Shown here piece after piece: positions 1 through 11,975 of a stretch of DNA of 64,000 bases; within the stretch, counting starts at the first letter, position 1; each line of letters starts with the position of its first letter. The notes below the pieces were generated by a model that was given only the letters and a program-made list of their open reading frames with translations, made no database searches and had not been told where the DNA came from. Origin of the DNA: Persicaria tinctoria (lineage: Eukaryota > Streptophyta > Magnoliopsida > Caryophyllales > Polygonaceae). Location of the stretch: NCBI GenBank assembly GCA_037127255.1, contig JBANSL010000009.1:33997475-34061474 (forward strand), read 5' to 3'. The translations under genes were made by a program, and so were the position numbers.

Positions 1-1177
1 ATGTGTTCTATTTGAAACATGGATGGATTATCACTATGAAATCCAACAAAGGATCGACCAGTGGTATTCGTGTAATTCTTCACAACTGAACAGGTTAAAG
101 GGCATCTGAGGAAAAGATGATCGTTTCTTTTGCTTGTTTCAAGTGAGAATAAAATTTTCATCTTTTGATTTTATTATTGCTTGCTTAACCTTACCTTGCA
201 TTCAACGTTTTGGGGTTTTAAACAATTTTTTTTTTTGGGTTCATAGGGGTGTGTTTTCATACTTGGGCACCTTATGTCATAATTAGGATTTTTGGGTATT
301 CTTAAATTGAGAGTTGTGAAACCTTCTTGTTAGGACTTTGTTGGGATTGAATTGTATTTGCCTTCTTATGCAAACATGGCATTTCTCTGGGTAATCTTCA
401 ATTCAGATTCAGATTAATTAGATAGTTGATTAATGTGCATTGATGTTCCAAATCCAAAATCTAGAGGTTTAATTTTAAGCTGCAAAGATTATTCCAATTT
501 GTTAGTTTAATGTTTTTATTTATTAATTTGTTTTTGTTAAGTATACTCTATATCTCTAGATGTTTAATTTGAAATCTAAATCCAGCAAGCATTATTTTTT
601 ATTTTCTGTACACTATAATTTCCATGTTTGCTTGTTTCAGAAGTGCAAATGTATGAATTGGTGTAGTTGTAGGCATGGATTTGGAGTTTGATAAGTATGC
701 AAAGTTGAAATTTCGCCCCACCTTTCGTAGAGTCTTGCGGTCGCCACTGTTATCGGCACGAGTTTGCTCTACTAGGTACTAGGTTTCAAGATCGTACTCA
801 TGCTTTTATCAATTTGAAAGATAAGTTTCGACCATAAACCCTAGACCCCAATTCGTCTTCCTCTTACCTTGTTTGCATCAATCCACTCATTTTTGCAATC
901 ACTACCTCTGCAAACAAACATCTAATATGTGATTCTTGCTTATATCATCATCTATTGAATCTCATATGTTTCACTAACATATTGTTTTCATGAAAAGCGG
1001 TACACAAGGCTGAAACTAGTTTGATTAGAATGTAAACCCGAGGCCAAGGTTATTGAAGCCTCCTTGCGCGCCGAGTTCCTCCTTCGCAGGTCTTCGATGA
1101 TGGGATCTGCCAATGGTGAGGAGAGGCTCGGAGGTCGAACCTCGATCCCGCCGACTTTCACGCGAACCCCGAGGTCG
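1..1177. other. Left edge, no gene recognised
   Basis: I see no convincing gene or TE boundary here. The stretch is AT-rich and has a T-tract near 230. A short open stretch starts with ATG at 675, just after a TAG that could be a splice acceptor (about 35 codons), but nothing in it is recognisable. From about 1050 the sequence becomes GC-richer. It continues across the copia insertion at 6199, so 1050-1177 and 6199-6640 were once one piece of DNA. Confidence 0.4.
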
Positions 1178-1182
1178 AACCT

Positions 1183-1474
1183 TGTTGGAAATGAAAACGA
1201 TGAATACGAAATTGAGAGTGAAAATTGGAGAGGCAAACAAGTTCTTGATTGAAAAAATTTGGTTGTTACAGAAGCCGCAACTTCAATTTATACAAAAAGA
1301 GAAGAAGACGAAGTTCTGTTTCTGGGTTTGTTACACCACAGCCAAGACGACGTCGTTCTACTAGTTGCACAAAAAGGAAGCGCGCGAACACGTGAGCGGC
1401 ACGTGAAACTGGCAAGCTTGTGGAGGATGCAATCAGTCTTCAGTTCGAGCGTCGGTGGCAACATTACTCCAACA
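1183..1474 (-). repeat. 3' LTR of the copia element
   Basis: 292 bp starting TGTTGG and ending CCAACA on the plus strand, aligning end to end with 5903-6193. One extra T near 1259 and about eleven substitutions separate the two. It is preceded by the TSD AACCT. Confidence 0.95.
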
Positions 1475-1486
1475 CCCCCCCTCAAG
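1475..1486 (-). promoter_or_regulatory. Polypurine tract of the copia element
   Basis: On the minus strand this reads CTTGAGGGGGGG directly before the TGTTGG start of the 3' LTR, the expected position for priming of plus-strand DNA synthesis. It overlaps the pol stop codon at 1482-1484. Confidence 0.85.
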
Positions 1487-4400
1487 TTGGAGGTGGAGAA
1501 ACCAGCTGCAACTTGGGAAGCATTGAACGATGGCGAGGACCAGGCAAGCTCTTTGTGCAGATGTCTGCTAGCTGATCAATAGTAGGGAGGTAGGAGAGAC
1601 TGATGAGGCCTTCACATAGCTTGTGGCAAACGAAGTGGCAGTCAAGATCCACATGTTTTGTGCGTTCGTGGTAAACTGGGTTGCGCGCAATATGGATGGC
1701 AGCTTGACTGTCGCACTTGACAGGAATTGGGAGGATTCCAGTCACAGTACACTCGTGGAGGAGCCGAGATAGCCAAGCAAGCTCTGCTGTTAGACGACGA
1801 AGAGACCTGTACTCCGCCTCTGCAGATGAAAGGGAAACAATCGATTGCTTCTTGGCTTTCCAGGAGATAGGGGAACCACCAAAAAGAATGATGAAACCAC
1901 TGACGGACCGTCGTGTGTGGGAGCAAGCAGCCCAGTCAGAATCACTGTAACCAACTAAATCCATTGTTAAAGAGGAATTGAGAAGGATGCCAATGTCCTG
2001 GGTGCTTCGAACATACGTGAGGACATGAAGAGTTGTACTGTAATGGGCAGTGTTGGGAGATTGCATAAACTGGCTCAAGTATTGCACCGCAAAAGCGAGG
2101 TCAGGGCGAGTGTTAGTAAGGAAATTCAATTTTTCTACTAGTTTTCTGTACTGGGTAGGATCATCTAGCAAGGTGCCCTTAGATTTGTGTAAATCAATGT
2201 TGGCTTCAAGAGGAGCAGATGCTGATCCTGAAGAGCAATTGAAATCTGTGAGCAATCCAGACATGAATTTCTTCTGTGACAACACCAGACCTTGAGGAAC
2301 TCGAATGAACTCAATGCCCAAGAAGTAATGGAGAGTTCCTAAATCCTTGATCTTGAACTGATCATCTAGGAAAAGTTTTCAAGGTGATCATTGCCTGTAG
2401 ATCATTGCCAGTGAGCAAAATGTCATCCACATATATAGCTAAAAGCACAATGGAGCTCACAGTGATCCGAAAGAAAAGGGAATGATCATTTTCAGAATGT
2501 CTGTATCCTTGTGAATGCAGAGAATCCGAGAGCTTAGCGTACCATTGTCTAGATGCTTGCTTGAGGCCATAAAGGGATTTATTTAGGCGACATACCAATG
2601 AAGAATCATGGAGATGAAGACCTAGAGGAGGTTTCTTGTACACTTCCTCCTGTAAATCTCCATGAAGGAATGCGTTGTTCACATCCAATTGGAAGACATT
2701 CCGATTTCTTTTCAAGGCAACAGAAACAAGCACCCTAAGAGTTGTCATTTTGACAACAGGTGAAAAAGTTTTAGTAAAGTCAATACCAGCCTTCTATGTA
2801 CATCCTTTGATCACCAAACGAGCCTTGTGCCTCTCAATCGTGCCATCAGGGCGGAGCTTCAATTTGTAGACCCATTTACAGCTGATTGGTTTCTTCCCTG
2901 TAGGAAGTGGAACCAAATCCCAGGTTCTGTTTAGCTCCAAGGCTGCAAATTCCTTATACATGGCTTCCTGCCAAGCAGGAGATGAAGCAGCCTCTGCATA
3001 GGTTCCAGGCTCATGTGCAACAGAGAGGTTAGACAAAAAACAATGATCATTCAAGGACAAGACACTGGCACTGATGGAAGGAGGGTTGAAACAAGCTGAA
3101 GTGATAGCGTTGAAACAAAATGGTGCTGAAATGATAGAGCTACACACATAATCTTGTAGATGAGATGGAATGGATCTCACCCTAGATGACCTTCTTAAAG
3201 GAAGAGGGTGATCTGGGACCACTGGTGCAGGAGAGGGAGCATCATTTTGCACAATAGGAGCATCACATGGTATGTCAGGTATAGGCATGGGTAAATGGAT
3301 AGGGGAAGTATGAGAAAGGTAGTCTGAAGAAGAGGTTTGAAAGGGGAAACTAGTCTCATAACAGACTACATTCCTGGAAATGATAATGCTTTTGGTGGAA
3401 ATGGACAACAGTTTGTATGCTTTCTTTCCAAAAGGGAATCCCAAGAAAACACATGGGTGAGCTCTTGGTAAAAATTTGTCTTTGGTGGGAGGGGAGGGTG
3501 AGGTGTAGCAAAGGCAACCAAAGGGTTTCAACTGGGGATATGATGGAGGAGTGTGAAAAAGTCTTTCAAAGGGAGTGGAGTTTTGAAGGATCTTGGATGG
3601 ATATCTGTTGATCAGAAAGGTGGCCATGAGAACATACTCTCCCCAGTAACAAATACGTAGGTTGGACTGAAAAAGGAGAGCTCTGGAGGTCTCCAATAGG
3701 TGTTTGTGCTTACGTTCTACAACTCCATTTTGATGAGGAGTGTATGCACAGCTGGTCTGATGGACAATACCATGTGATGCAAAGTAGGATTGGTCTTGAT
3801 TGCTCAATCGAAGCTCAAGAGCATTGTCTGTGCGGATGAACTTAGGTGTGACAGAAAATTGTGTTTGGACCATTGAAACAAAGGACTGGATAATAGACAT
3901 GGCAGAGCCTTTTGTGAGAAGGAGATGGGTCCATGTACAGCGGGTAAAGTCATCAACTATGGTGAGAAAATACTTGTGGCCATTGTAAGTAGATGTGTGA
4001 TAAGGGCCCCAGACATCAATGTGGACTACGTCAAAGGCATTTGTGGTTTTGATTGTGCTATGAGGAAAGAGTAATTTGTGTTGTCTAGCTTTATGACACA
4101 CATCACAAGGGACATCATTTTTGGGAAAAGCATAAGCATCAACCGGCAGCAATTGGATTTTATTGAAGGGCATATGCCCAAGTCTTAAATGCCACAAAGA
4201 TGCATCACAATGTGTAACAGAAAAACACAATGTAGGTAAAGACAAAGGTGGATCAGTATTACAGTTTGTAACAGAAGGTAAAGACAATGAATGAGAAACA
4301 TGATGTTTGCAGTTTAACAAGTATAGGCCATCCTTTTCTTCACCAAGCACCAGTGGCCTCCTCATTGAAGGGGTCTGCATTATGCATAATTTGGGAAAGA

Positions 4401-5823
4401 AATAAGCTCCACAATGTAACTGATTTGTCAATTTGCTTATTGAGAGCAAGTTGAATTTGAAATCAGGCACAAAGAACACATGATGGATAGTAATGGAAGG
4501 TAAAATTTGTACTGATCCATGAAAATTGACAGATATAGAGGTAGCATTTGGTAAGGTTATTTTGTGGGGTTGGGACAATGGTTCAAGAGAAATGAAAGAA
4601 GCTTTGTTGAAACACATATGGTCAGTAGCACCAGTGTCTAAGATCAATGTTTGAACATTATCTTTGAAACCAAACTGAGCACTTAGAGCAAGATACTTAT
4701 CATAATTGACAAGAGTAGAACATGTACCTGCCATTGTACACCCAACCATCTCTTTGCTTTGGCTCTGAGGTGCTCCTTTTGTCAGCAAGTTGAGCAAATG
4801 GTTACATTGCTCCACTGTAAAACCTGGAATGACAGATGCAGCTTGGTTCCCATTTGTCTCATAAGTGGATGCCTGTGCTGCAAATTTCTTGTCCTTAGTT
4901 GTTGGTGCCTTTGATCCATTTGATCCATCTGGATATCCAATGAGTTTGTAGCAAACCTCGACTTTATGCCCAGTCTTCTTGCAATGAGTACATACATACG
5001 GAGCTCTTTTGCCAGGAATGAAACCATCTTGCTGCTGTTTAGGCTTCTGAGAGCCTGAACCTGAGCTGCTGGAAGGGGCTCGTTGTCCTTGAATATTCAT
5101 TGCAAAAGATTCTCCAAAAGACTGATTGTTGCTCTTGATTCCAAGCTGTTTCTCTTCATGATTGATCATGGAGTAGGCTTGGGAAACTGTTGGAGTTGGT
5201 TGCATCATCAAGATTTGGCCTCGGACTGAAATGAACCGACCATTCAATCCCATGAGCAGTTCAAGAAGACGCTGTTCCTCTTCGTTCTTGCAATATGCCT
5301 GGCGAGCACCACAGGTACACGGTGGTGCCATCTGCAGCGCCTTCAGTTCATCCCATAAACGCTTGATTTTTGTAAAGTATGTGGCAAAATCATCGGCGCC
5401 TTGAGAAATCATGCATAGTTCCTTACGAGCAGTAAATCTTTGAACAAGATTTGATTGACCAAACCTTGCGCACAAATCTGTCCAGATTTCACTCGCAGAA
5501 TCGCTATAGATCACACTTTCGGCGATCTCCTTCCCAAGCGCACTTATAATCCAGGACACAACCATATTATTACATCGCAACCAATCTCCATATTCAACTG
5601 TATCAACTTTGGGTCTAGCAATCGTACCAGTCACGAAACCTAATTTGTTTTTAGATGAAAGCGCAATCAACATTGAACGTTTCCACGTTTCAAAGTTGGA
5701 TCCATGCTCGAAAACTTTTGAGACAAGAATCATACCGGGGTTATCCGAGGGGTGCAAATACAAAAGATTCCTTGAATCCACTCCATTTTGTCCCCCATTC
5801 TGCACTTGATTCTCTGGATCCAT
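1482..5823 (-). pseudogene. copia gag-pol polyprotein, one nonsense and one frameshift
   Basis: The frame opens at 5823 and encodes, in order: a gag domain (about residues 35-240); a CCHC zinc knuckle near residue 277 (CTHCKKTGHKVEVC); an aspartic protease with LILDTGATDHM near residue 390; an integrase with an HHCC finger (HLRLGHM...CDVCHKA) and a core starting DVVHIDVWGPY near residue 600; a reverse transcriptase with WVYKLKLRPDG and YVDD; and a C-terminal RNase H with SDSDWAACSHTRRS. The gag-protease-integrase-RT order is diagnostic of copia. Two lesions are visible. An in-frame TAG at 2794-2796 lies in the RT where copia proteins usually have Gln (CAG to TAG would explain it). One extra base near 2375, just after YVDD, shifts the frame, and the reading resumes around MGIEFIRV at 2321. 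Otherwise it is open for about 1440 codons. It is inactive as it stands. Confidence 0.95.
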
Positions 5824-5891
5824 GGATGAAGCTGAAGATGCGGAAGCAAAGGGATCGAATCAACTGAACGAGCGAAAAATCAGATTTCTCA

Positions 5892-5902
5892 CTCTGATAC
5901 CA
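5892..5902 (-). promoter_or_regulatory. Primer binding site (tRNA-iMet type)
   Basis: On the minus strand TGGTATCAGAG begins immediately after the CCAACA end of the 5' LTR. This is the usual plant copia PBS, complementary to the 3' end of initiator methionine tRNA. Confidence 0.93.
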
Positions 5903-6193
5903 TGTTGGAAATGAAAACGATGAATGCGAAATTGAGAGCGAAAATTGGAGAGGCAAACAAGTTCTTGATTGAAAAAATTGGTTGTTACAGAAGCCGCAAC
6001 TTCAATTTATGCAGAAAGGGAAGAAGACGAAGTTCTGTTTCTGGGTTTGTTACACCACAGCCAAGACGACGTCGTTCTACGAGTTGCACAAAAAGGAAGC
6101 GCGCGAACACGTGAGCGGCACGTGCAACTGGCGATCTTGTGGAGGATGCAGTCAGTCTTCAGTTCGAGCGTCGGTGGCAACATTACTCCAACA
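5903..6193 (-). repeat. 5' LTR of the copia element
   Basis: 291 bp, TGTTGG...CCAACA, matching 1183-1474. For this minus-strand element it is the LTR that would carry the promoter. It is followed by the TSD AACCT at 6194-6198. Confidence 0.95.
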
Positions 6194-6198
6194 AACCT

Positions 6199-6639
6199 CG
6201 ACCTAGTCGGAGTATGGAGACCTGACGTAAGGGAGCCCAGAACCTGCGTCTCCGCCGAGCCCAGAACCTACATCATCGCCGTCGACGCCTCTGCAAATCC
6301 AAAACGGGGAAGAAAAGTTTTGTTTCTAATTTTTCATTAATTAATTGATTAGCATCTGCGTATAGATTGGTCGTCGGAGGAGCAATCGTTGACGGCGTCC
6401 GCCGCTGGTTCCACCGCCGAACCTGCATCATTGCTACCGATTTCAGCCCCACTGGCTTCCCCGAAGGCGACTCCGCCAGCACCACCGCCGACGCCGCACC
6501 TTCTTCTTCGTTCACGGTGCAGGACGACTTGTAATCTCTATTTCCGAAGGCCGAAGCCCAGCTGCCATTGCCATCCCAATCTTGGGCAATTTGATTTGAA
6601 GAACGAAAAGGTGTGTGGTTTTTTTAATTAATTATGAAA
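6199..6639. other. GC-rich pre-insertion DNA, identity unknown
   Basis: This is the continuation of the sequence ending at 1182. It contains a GC-rich stretch (6200-6310) and another (6370-6570) with Ala/Pro/Ser-rich short open frames, separated by an AT-rich gap. It could be the remnant of a gene or of an older non-autonomous TE. I cannot name it. Confidence 0.35.
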
Positions 6640-6827
6640 TCGGCCCGTAATTTTTAACAAAATGCAGATTAGCCCGTATGTTTTATATAATTACAGAAAA
6701 TGGCCTAAAACTTTCAGGGCTGCATATTTTGTCAAACGCATCCCCAAAGATGATGTATAACATAAATTATATCAACCCCCGTAGTGGTGATATTTATATA
6801 TTATATTATATACACTTTTTACCATTC

Positions 6828-8354
6828 TTTGTCTCCCGAAGTAGACAAACATTATCTCCTGAAGTAGATAAATAAATATTATCTCTAGAAGTAGATATGA
6901 ATTGTTTAATCTGTATATTATCCCAGAAGTGATAAATTTATCTCTTGAAGAAGTTAAAATATGTTAGCTTTTATATCTTGATGAAACTTATCTCCTGCAG
7001 TAGATAAAGTTTTTAAAATCTATAATCATCAATGTAGCGATGATTTGTGTAGCTAAAGAGACAAATTAAACTATCATGTTTTGTCAAATCAATATCCAGA
7101 AGTAGAAATTAGAGTGAATATATACAAGTTGTCTTCTCCCTGAAGTGAGTAATAATCGATAATACCGTTTCTTACAGAATATGGTCAATGTTTATATGAC
7201 AACTTACTATATTTTTAATGCAACTTATCATCTTCTGGAGTATATACATAATAGAGACTAATTGTCACTCGAAGTTGACAAATGAATCATTTTATGAATA
7301 AAATCATTTCTTGAAGAAAATGATAAATTGACAAGTTTTTTCCACGACTTCACCTGAAGTGGACAAATACAAATTTATTTTATTTTATAATTTTTTTATT
7401 CATTCCTTTATATTGAATAAAATTACTATGATTTTATTTATTGTAATTCAAAGCTCAAAGTGTTTCCAGAAGAAACAACTTATCATGAATGTCTAATACA
7501 AAGTTTTGATTGGCAAATGAAAATTTGGGAGAAAGGTTTACCACAATCCCGTAGATTGTGAAGTTTTTCAAAACCAACCTATGAGCCTGAAGACTCTACT
7601 AGTGGATTTTTATTACACTCCAGAAGAGTGAATGATTCTTATAAACTCTAGAAGAGCATATGATCCTTATAAACTTCAGAAGAGTATATGATTCTAATTT
7701 TATCATTTGTACTCCTGAATACATACATGGAATGCGGGTTTTTATCATATTCATAACTTTTTTTTTTGTTGGTACAACAAATAGAAGTAACAACATAACA
7801 CGATCCGGTTAAGAAGGCCACTTTCTGACTATCCTCTAAGCAGTGCCTCAAGCATGCCCCTCCGAAAGAGGGTGTGAGAGAGGTTATGGTTAAGCGATTG
7901 ACCAAAGTTATTGTTGTGGCTAATAGCTAGGTTTGTTATACGATTAATTCTAAATGTCTTGAAAAACATTATAAATGATTCATACCTGAAGTATGACACC
8001 AACGAAAGTTCTGACAATACCCATTCAATGGCATCTAAATTAAATAAATGGATCACCATATACAAAGTTCAATGGTTGAATGTTATGGCTTTATAAGTGT
8101 CAAACAATTTTGAAAACTTGAAGTTTTGTGAAACAATATTGAATGGAAAAACCAAGATAGATACCATATAGCTCCAGAAGAGCATTGATCTTGTTACCTG
8201 AAGTAACAATGACACATATGTATGAATTGACATGGTATTGAACACCAATATCTCATATGATTAACCAGAAGCAAGTCTTACTTAAATGAGAATATATATG
8301 GTTTATTTGACACTCATTCCTTCCATTGAAACTTATCACTAACCAGAATTTAGT
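6828..8354. repeat. Run of short hairpins with a shared C[C/T]NGAAG(T) loop
   Basis: At least fifteen short inverted repeats lie here. Their arms differ in sequence but the spacer is almost constant. Examples (arms; spacer): TTTGTCT/AGACAAA; CCCGAAGT at 6828-6849. TTATCT/AGATAA; CCTGAAGT at 6852-6871. TTATC/GATAA; CCAGAAGT at 6918-6935. TTGTCA/TGACAA; CTCGAAGT at 7262-7281. ATCATTT/AAATGAT; CTTGAAGA at 7303-7324. CACAAT/ATTGTG; CCCGTAG at 7542-7560. TCATA/TATGA; CCTGAAG at 7980-7996. TTGTTA/TAACAA; CCTGAAG at 8191-8209. ACTAA/TTAGT; CCAGAAT at 8338-8354. A further one is at 9610-9624. Early examples mostly have 8-base spacers and later ones 7. I do not recognise this as a named feature. Confidence 0.8.
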
Positions 8355-10274
8355 TAACCATAAAATATTTTTCTTTGTGGCATTCGGTCACTCATGTAAA
8401 TCGATGATGTGCGGGATCATTGAAATTCACATAGACACCCACTAAAAGGACCAGAAGATCATGACTTGAAGATACTCAATAAGGGTGACCGAACATATAT
8501 GTCATATCATCTTGGCAAAATCAACAGTAAGATCATCTATATTGAGAGTAAATGCAAAGTCTCTAATGTCTCTTGATTGGATACAATGAAACACCTACAG
8601 AACACTGCCATATAGACCAGTGTAATTCCAATATTATAGATGCCTTAACAATTTGGTCATATGAAACATAAGGTAGAGAATGTTATCAACCACATTGTTG
8701 AGCATACGGTAGCTCACGACGACCCAGAAGAGTGGCTGGTCAAATGGGCCCATGCATGTTTGCATTTCGAATTTGACACAATAACATCTCCCTAATTATC
8801 TCCATAAGAGAGCATGTCATTCAAAGGTTTTGAATAAGCAACACATGTTCCGAGACGTACCTCCTCCAAATGAACTACAATAAGACCACAAAGAAGTTGG
8901 ATTATACCTAGGGTTTGAGTCCTTATTTATATCAAATACCGAGAGCTTTATAATGGTGATCAAATGCTCGGTATTTAGGGGGAGAGGAAATTAGACAATT
9001 AAGAAAGAGATTGCACGAAAGCAACTTCTCTATCATTTCATATCCGCGGATAAATACAAGTGAACCAAAAGTACACATAAATGAAAGGATTATAACGTAA
9101 ATATGCTATTGAAAGCATTTACTAAAGGCTAAGAAAGTGACAAAGTCACATATACTAGCTCATTTGAAAGTTCCAAAAGTAACTCCAACTCAATGAATAT
9201 CAAGTGATTCTCAAGTACACCAGAAATGTTGGAGATCACTAGGCTCTTGGTATACGATTCCCAGAAGTGGAAAGAGCCTATGAGAATATGATGATGATGA
9301 AACAAATGGATGTCGACATCGAAATCACCGTAAAAGAGCTAGAAAGAAGCAATTCTCATTCAAAGATGGATTATTTAAGCATGATGGCATTGGACTTGTA
9401 GTTCCAATTCAACACCGGAAAGTGTAACATCATTTGGTTTTAAGTGGGTGTTTGTACAAAATAAAATATAAAGCCAAGTTGATTGCACAAAAACATATCA
9501 AAGGTTATATGGAGAATGTATTCACTAGAAATGAATATAATTTTGTATCTAAATGTAAATGACAGACGTGTTACTTGCATATGCATATAAATGAAAAAGA
9601 TTGATTGAAAATGCCTGAAGCATTAATATCAAAGTCCCGTCACATGCAATTGGTTAAAGATCCTTATAAGAGTACATGAAGTACCTATAATTGTGAAAAT
9701 GGTGACATTGCATTAGGTCTCAAAGTACCATACAATGTTGTACTCTTTTCCTTGATCTTGATTTTTATCCCATTGGGTTTTTCCAAGTTATGGTTTTTAA
9801 TGAGGCAACATATGCACCATTTAATACACTAGATCCCCCATGATCAAATGTCACATTGGGTCCTGAAGTACCTTATGTTTGTGCATTGAAAGCAGCTCAA
9901 CGCCAGCAAATGAAAGTCAGGCATTCAAAGTCAATTGTAATGTATGAAGACATCTCAACTTATGCACATCAAAGGAAATGTTGAGACTCGGCTATGCAGC
10001 TCATACAGTCAGCATCATCAAGAAGCTTACCCGAAAGAGAAAACTACAAGAAGGGCGTTGAATTCAGGGGGAGTATATACGCACTGCACTCTTTTTCCCT
10101 TCGATCAGATTTTGTCGCACTGGGTTTTCTTAACAAGGTTTTTAACGAGGCAGTACCACCAAAGCGTATTTGTATGTCATTTATATTTTTCCTTGGTCCT
10201 AGTTTTGGTCACATTGGGTTTTCTAGGCGAGGTTTTTTAATATGAAAGTCTTCTAATATTTAGAGATGTTTATC

Positions 10275-10284
10275 CAAGAGGGAG
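10275..10284 (+). promoter_or_regulatory. Polypurine tract and LTR stub of the copia relic
   Basis: CAAGAGGGAG is followed by TGTTA, the normal junction between a copia polypurine tract and its 3' LTR. The LTR is interrupted after five bases by the MITE at 10290 and seems to resume with TAATATTATTAGGG after it. Confidence 0.6.
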
Positions 10285-10289
10285 TGTTA

Positions 10290-10975
10290 GAGCAAGCCCA
10301 ACAACTCCTCTAAAAATTCTTTAAAATAGAGGAAAAAATATCAAAATCTCTAAAATTTTTATACTTCAACTCCAACAGGTTCTCTATTTTACAAATTTCT
10401 GCGTTTATTACATACTACATATACTCTCTATTTAAGACAATTTCTATTTTAGCCATCCTTAAACTTTATACAAATTGTGAAATAATTTCATACAACTAGA
10501 TGAAAATGAATTTTATGTTAAAATAAAAAAAAACGTAAATAATTTTAATTGAAATATGAAGTTTAATACTTAGGCTTAACATAACTTAAAATGTAAACTA
10601 GTATAAGTTTGACATTTACATATAACATGAGTTTTAACATAACTTAAAACTAACGTGTTTAAATTAAATATCGAGTTAATTATAGCAAAACATTCAATTT
10701 AATTTAATTATAACAAATACTCCTAATTTAATTTTTGTATAAATATAACAAATTTGTCCAATTGTTGATGAATTACAATGAATTTACATTGGTATTGAGG
10801 ATAATTAAATTTTAGAGTTTTTTCCATCTTCATCTAAATTTAGAGATTTTTTTCTCTTTCCTAACGTGTCTCTATTTTAGAGATGAGTATAAAGAAGCCG
10901 TTGGACCTAAAAAACCCATATTTTCTCTAAAATTTCCAACTTTCTCTATTTTACAAAGAGCTCTTGGGGTTGCTC
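10290..10975. mobile_element. Harbinger-type MITE with TTA duplication
   Basis: The ends are imperfect inverted repeats: GAGCAAGCCCAA at the left and GGGGTTGCTC at the right (reverse complement GAGCAACCCC). The 3-bp TTA lies directly outside each end (10287-10289, 10976-10978). A 3-bp TTA/TAA duplication is the signature of PIF/Harbinger insertions. The 686-bp interior is AT-rich and non-coding. It landed in the first bases of the copia relic's LTR. Confidence 0.75.
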
Positions 10976-10989
10976 TTATAATATTATTA

Positions 10990-11420
10990 GGGTCTCCCTA
11001 TATACACCGCAAATCCGGGTTTAGCGCTGCTAATGAAACGTCGTATGTAACGTTGTAGCAACGTTGGATTAGACGTTGCTACAACGTCCAATCCGAGGTT
11101 GTATGTTGTGGTGTAATTGATTTGGAGAAAAGAAATCCGACGTTGTAAAACCGTCAGATTAGATGTTGTTACAACGTCCAATAGGACGTTGTAGCCTGGA
11201 ACCCGAACGGGCTCGGCCGGGCTTAGGAAAAGAAGTGCAACGTCCCATTGTACGTTGTTATACAACGTTATATTCAACGTTGTTCATTTCGTGGGTACAG
11301 TCTTCTTCCTCGTACCTTGGATCGGGGCCAGTATACAACGGCGCCGGCAACACTCTTGGTTCTTGGTTGCAGATTCGGAAAGGATAGGCGAGGATGGTGG
11401 TGGAGCTTGCCGGCGGCCTA
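10990..11420 (+). repeat. Left TIR, rich in CAACGT/ACGTTG words
   Basis: This inverted copy of about 16960-17371 has small indels. The outer 300 bp hold more than a dozen CAACGT or ACGTTG words, often in facing pairs such as ACGTTGCTACAACGT. Such dense subterminal words are commonly transposase binding sites in TIR elements; that role is inferred here. Confidence 0.7.
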
Positions 11421-11975
11421 GGCGGTGAAAAGGTGGGTGATATTGATGGCGGTCGGCGTTCCTCTTCGATGGCGGTCGGCGGGTATGGTGCTGAAGCTTG
11501 TTGGTCTTTTCCTTCTTCCTGGCCGATCTGCAGACAATCGGTGGGGTCGACATCATTAACGGTGGTGCTTACTGGCAATGGATCGCCTTCTTCCTCTACC
11601 AATCGATGCCTATACACAACGTACGACGGTGATGGTGACACCAATGTTTGGGGGATGCAACTTCGGGAAGGAGTGACGAACACGGTGGTGGAGCTTTACT
11701 GGCAACGGTAGTGCATCGAAGGTGATTCCGGTGGTTGGGCGACGACACCTACACAGATTCATGGCGTACGGCATGGCGGCTCAACGAGGAAGATAGAAGA
11801 TGATGAATGACTTTCTTTTTTTTTATATATATTTTACCTAACTTTATATATAATTACATTTTTAGTCCAACATATTTTTTTCAAATGTCAAACTACCCTT
11901 CAAATCTATCTACATGATTAGGCACCGTTTTCTTTCATAAGGATAATAAATTATGTAATTTATTCTTTGCTTTTA

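Larger units (their letters stand above)
1183..6193 (-). mobile_element. Ty1/copia LTR retrotransposon, nearly complete
   Basis: This is a complete-structure copia element on the minus strand. Two LTRs of about 291 bp, each running TGTTGG...CCAACA, flank one long gag-pol reading frame. The 5-bp duplication AACCT lies immediately outside both ends (1178-1182 and 6194-6198), so both boundaries are exact. A primer binding site matching the initiator-Met tRNA end follows the 5' LTR and a polypurine tract precedes the 3' LTR. The short LTRs recall the Ale/Retrofit type of copia lineage, but that is a guess. The LTRs differ at about a dozen sites by eye (roughly 96% identity), so the insertion is not very recent. 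Coding is damaged by one stop and one frameshift. Confidence 0.96.
6640..10289 (+). mobile_element. Highly degenerate Ty1/copia relic
   Basis: No frame is open, but fragments of a copia pol region survive as translated words. Around 8897-8930 there is a stretch like the integrase C-terminal GPQRRxGIYVGF segment. At 9430-9510 there is an RT-start-like GFKWVF followed by a KLIAQKHIKG-like stretch. The 3' part (10060-10240) has the GGGTTTTC...AAGGTTTTTAACGAGGC sequence typical of the region before the 3' LTR in one group of plant copia elements, partly duplicated at 9740-9810. It ends in a polypurine tract and a TGTTA LTR start. The 5' boundary and 5' LTR were not found, so the start is approximate. 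Confidence 0.6.

Noticed and set aside
6828..8354. CRISPR-like array
   Set aside because: The constant part is only 7-8 bases, the spacing is irregular, the arms are self-complementary rather than unique spacers, and the genome is plant nuclear.
10987..11711. Open frames in the left part of the long-TIR element
   Set aside because: They translate inverted CAACGT words and GC-rich TIR blocks that are mirrored at the right end, so they are TIR sequence.
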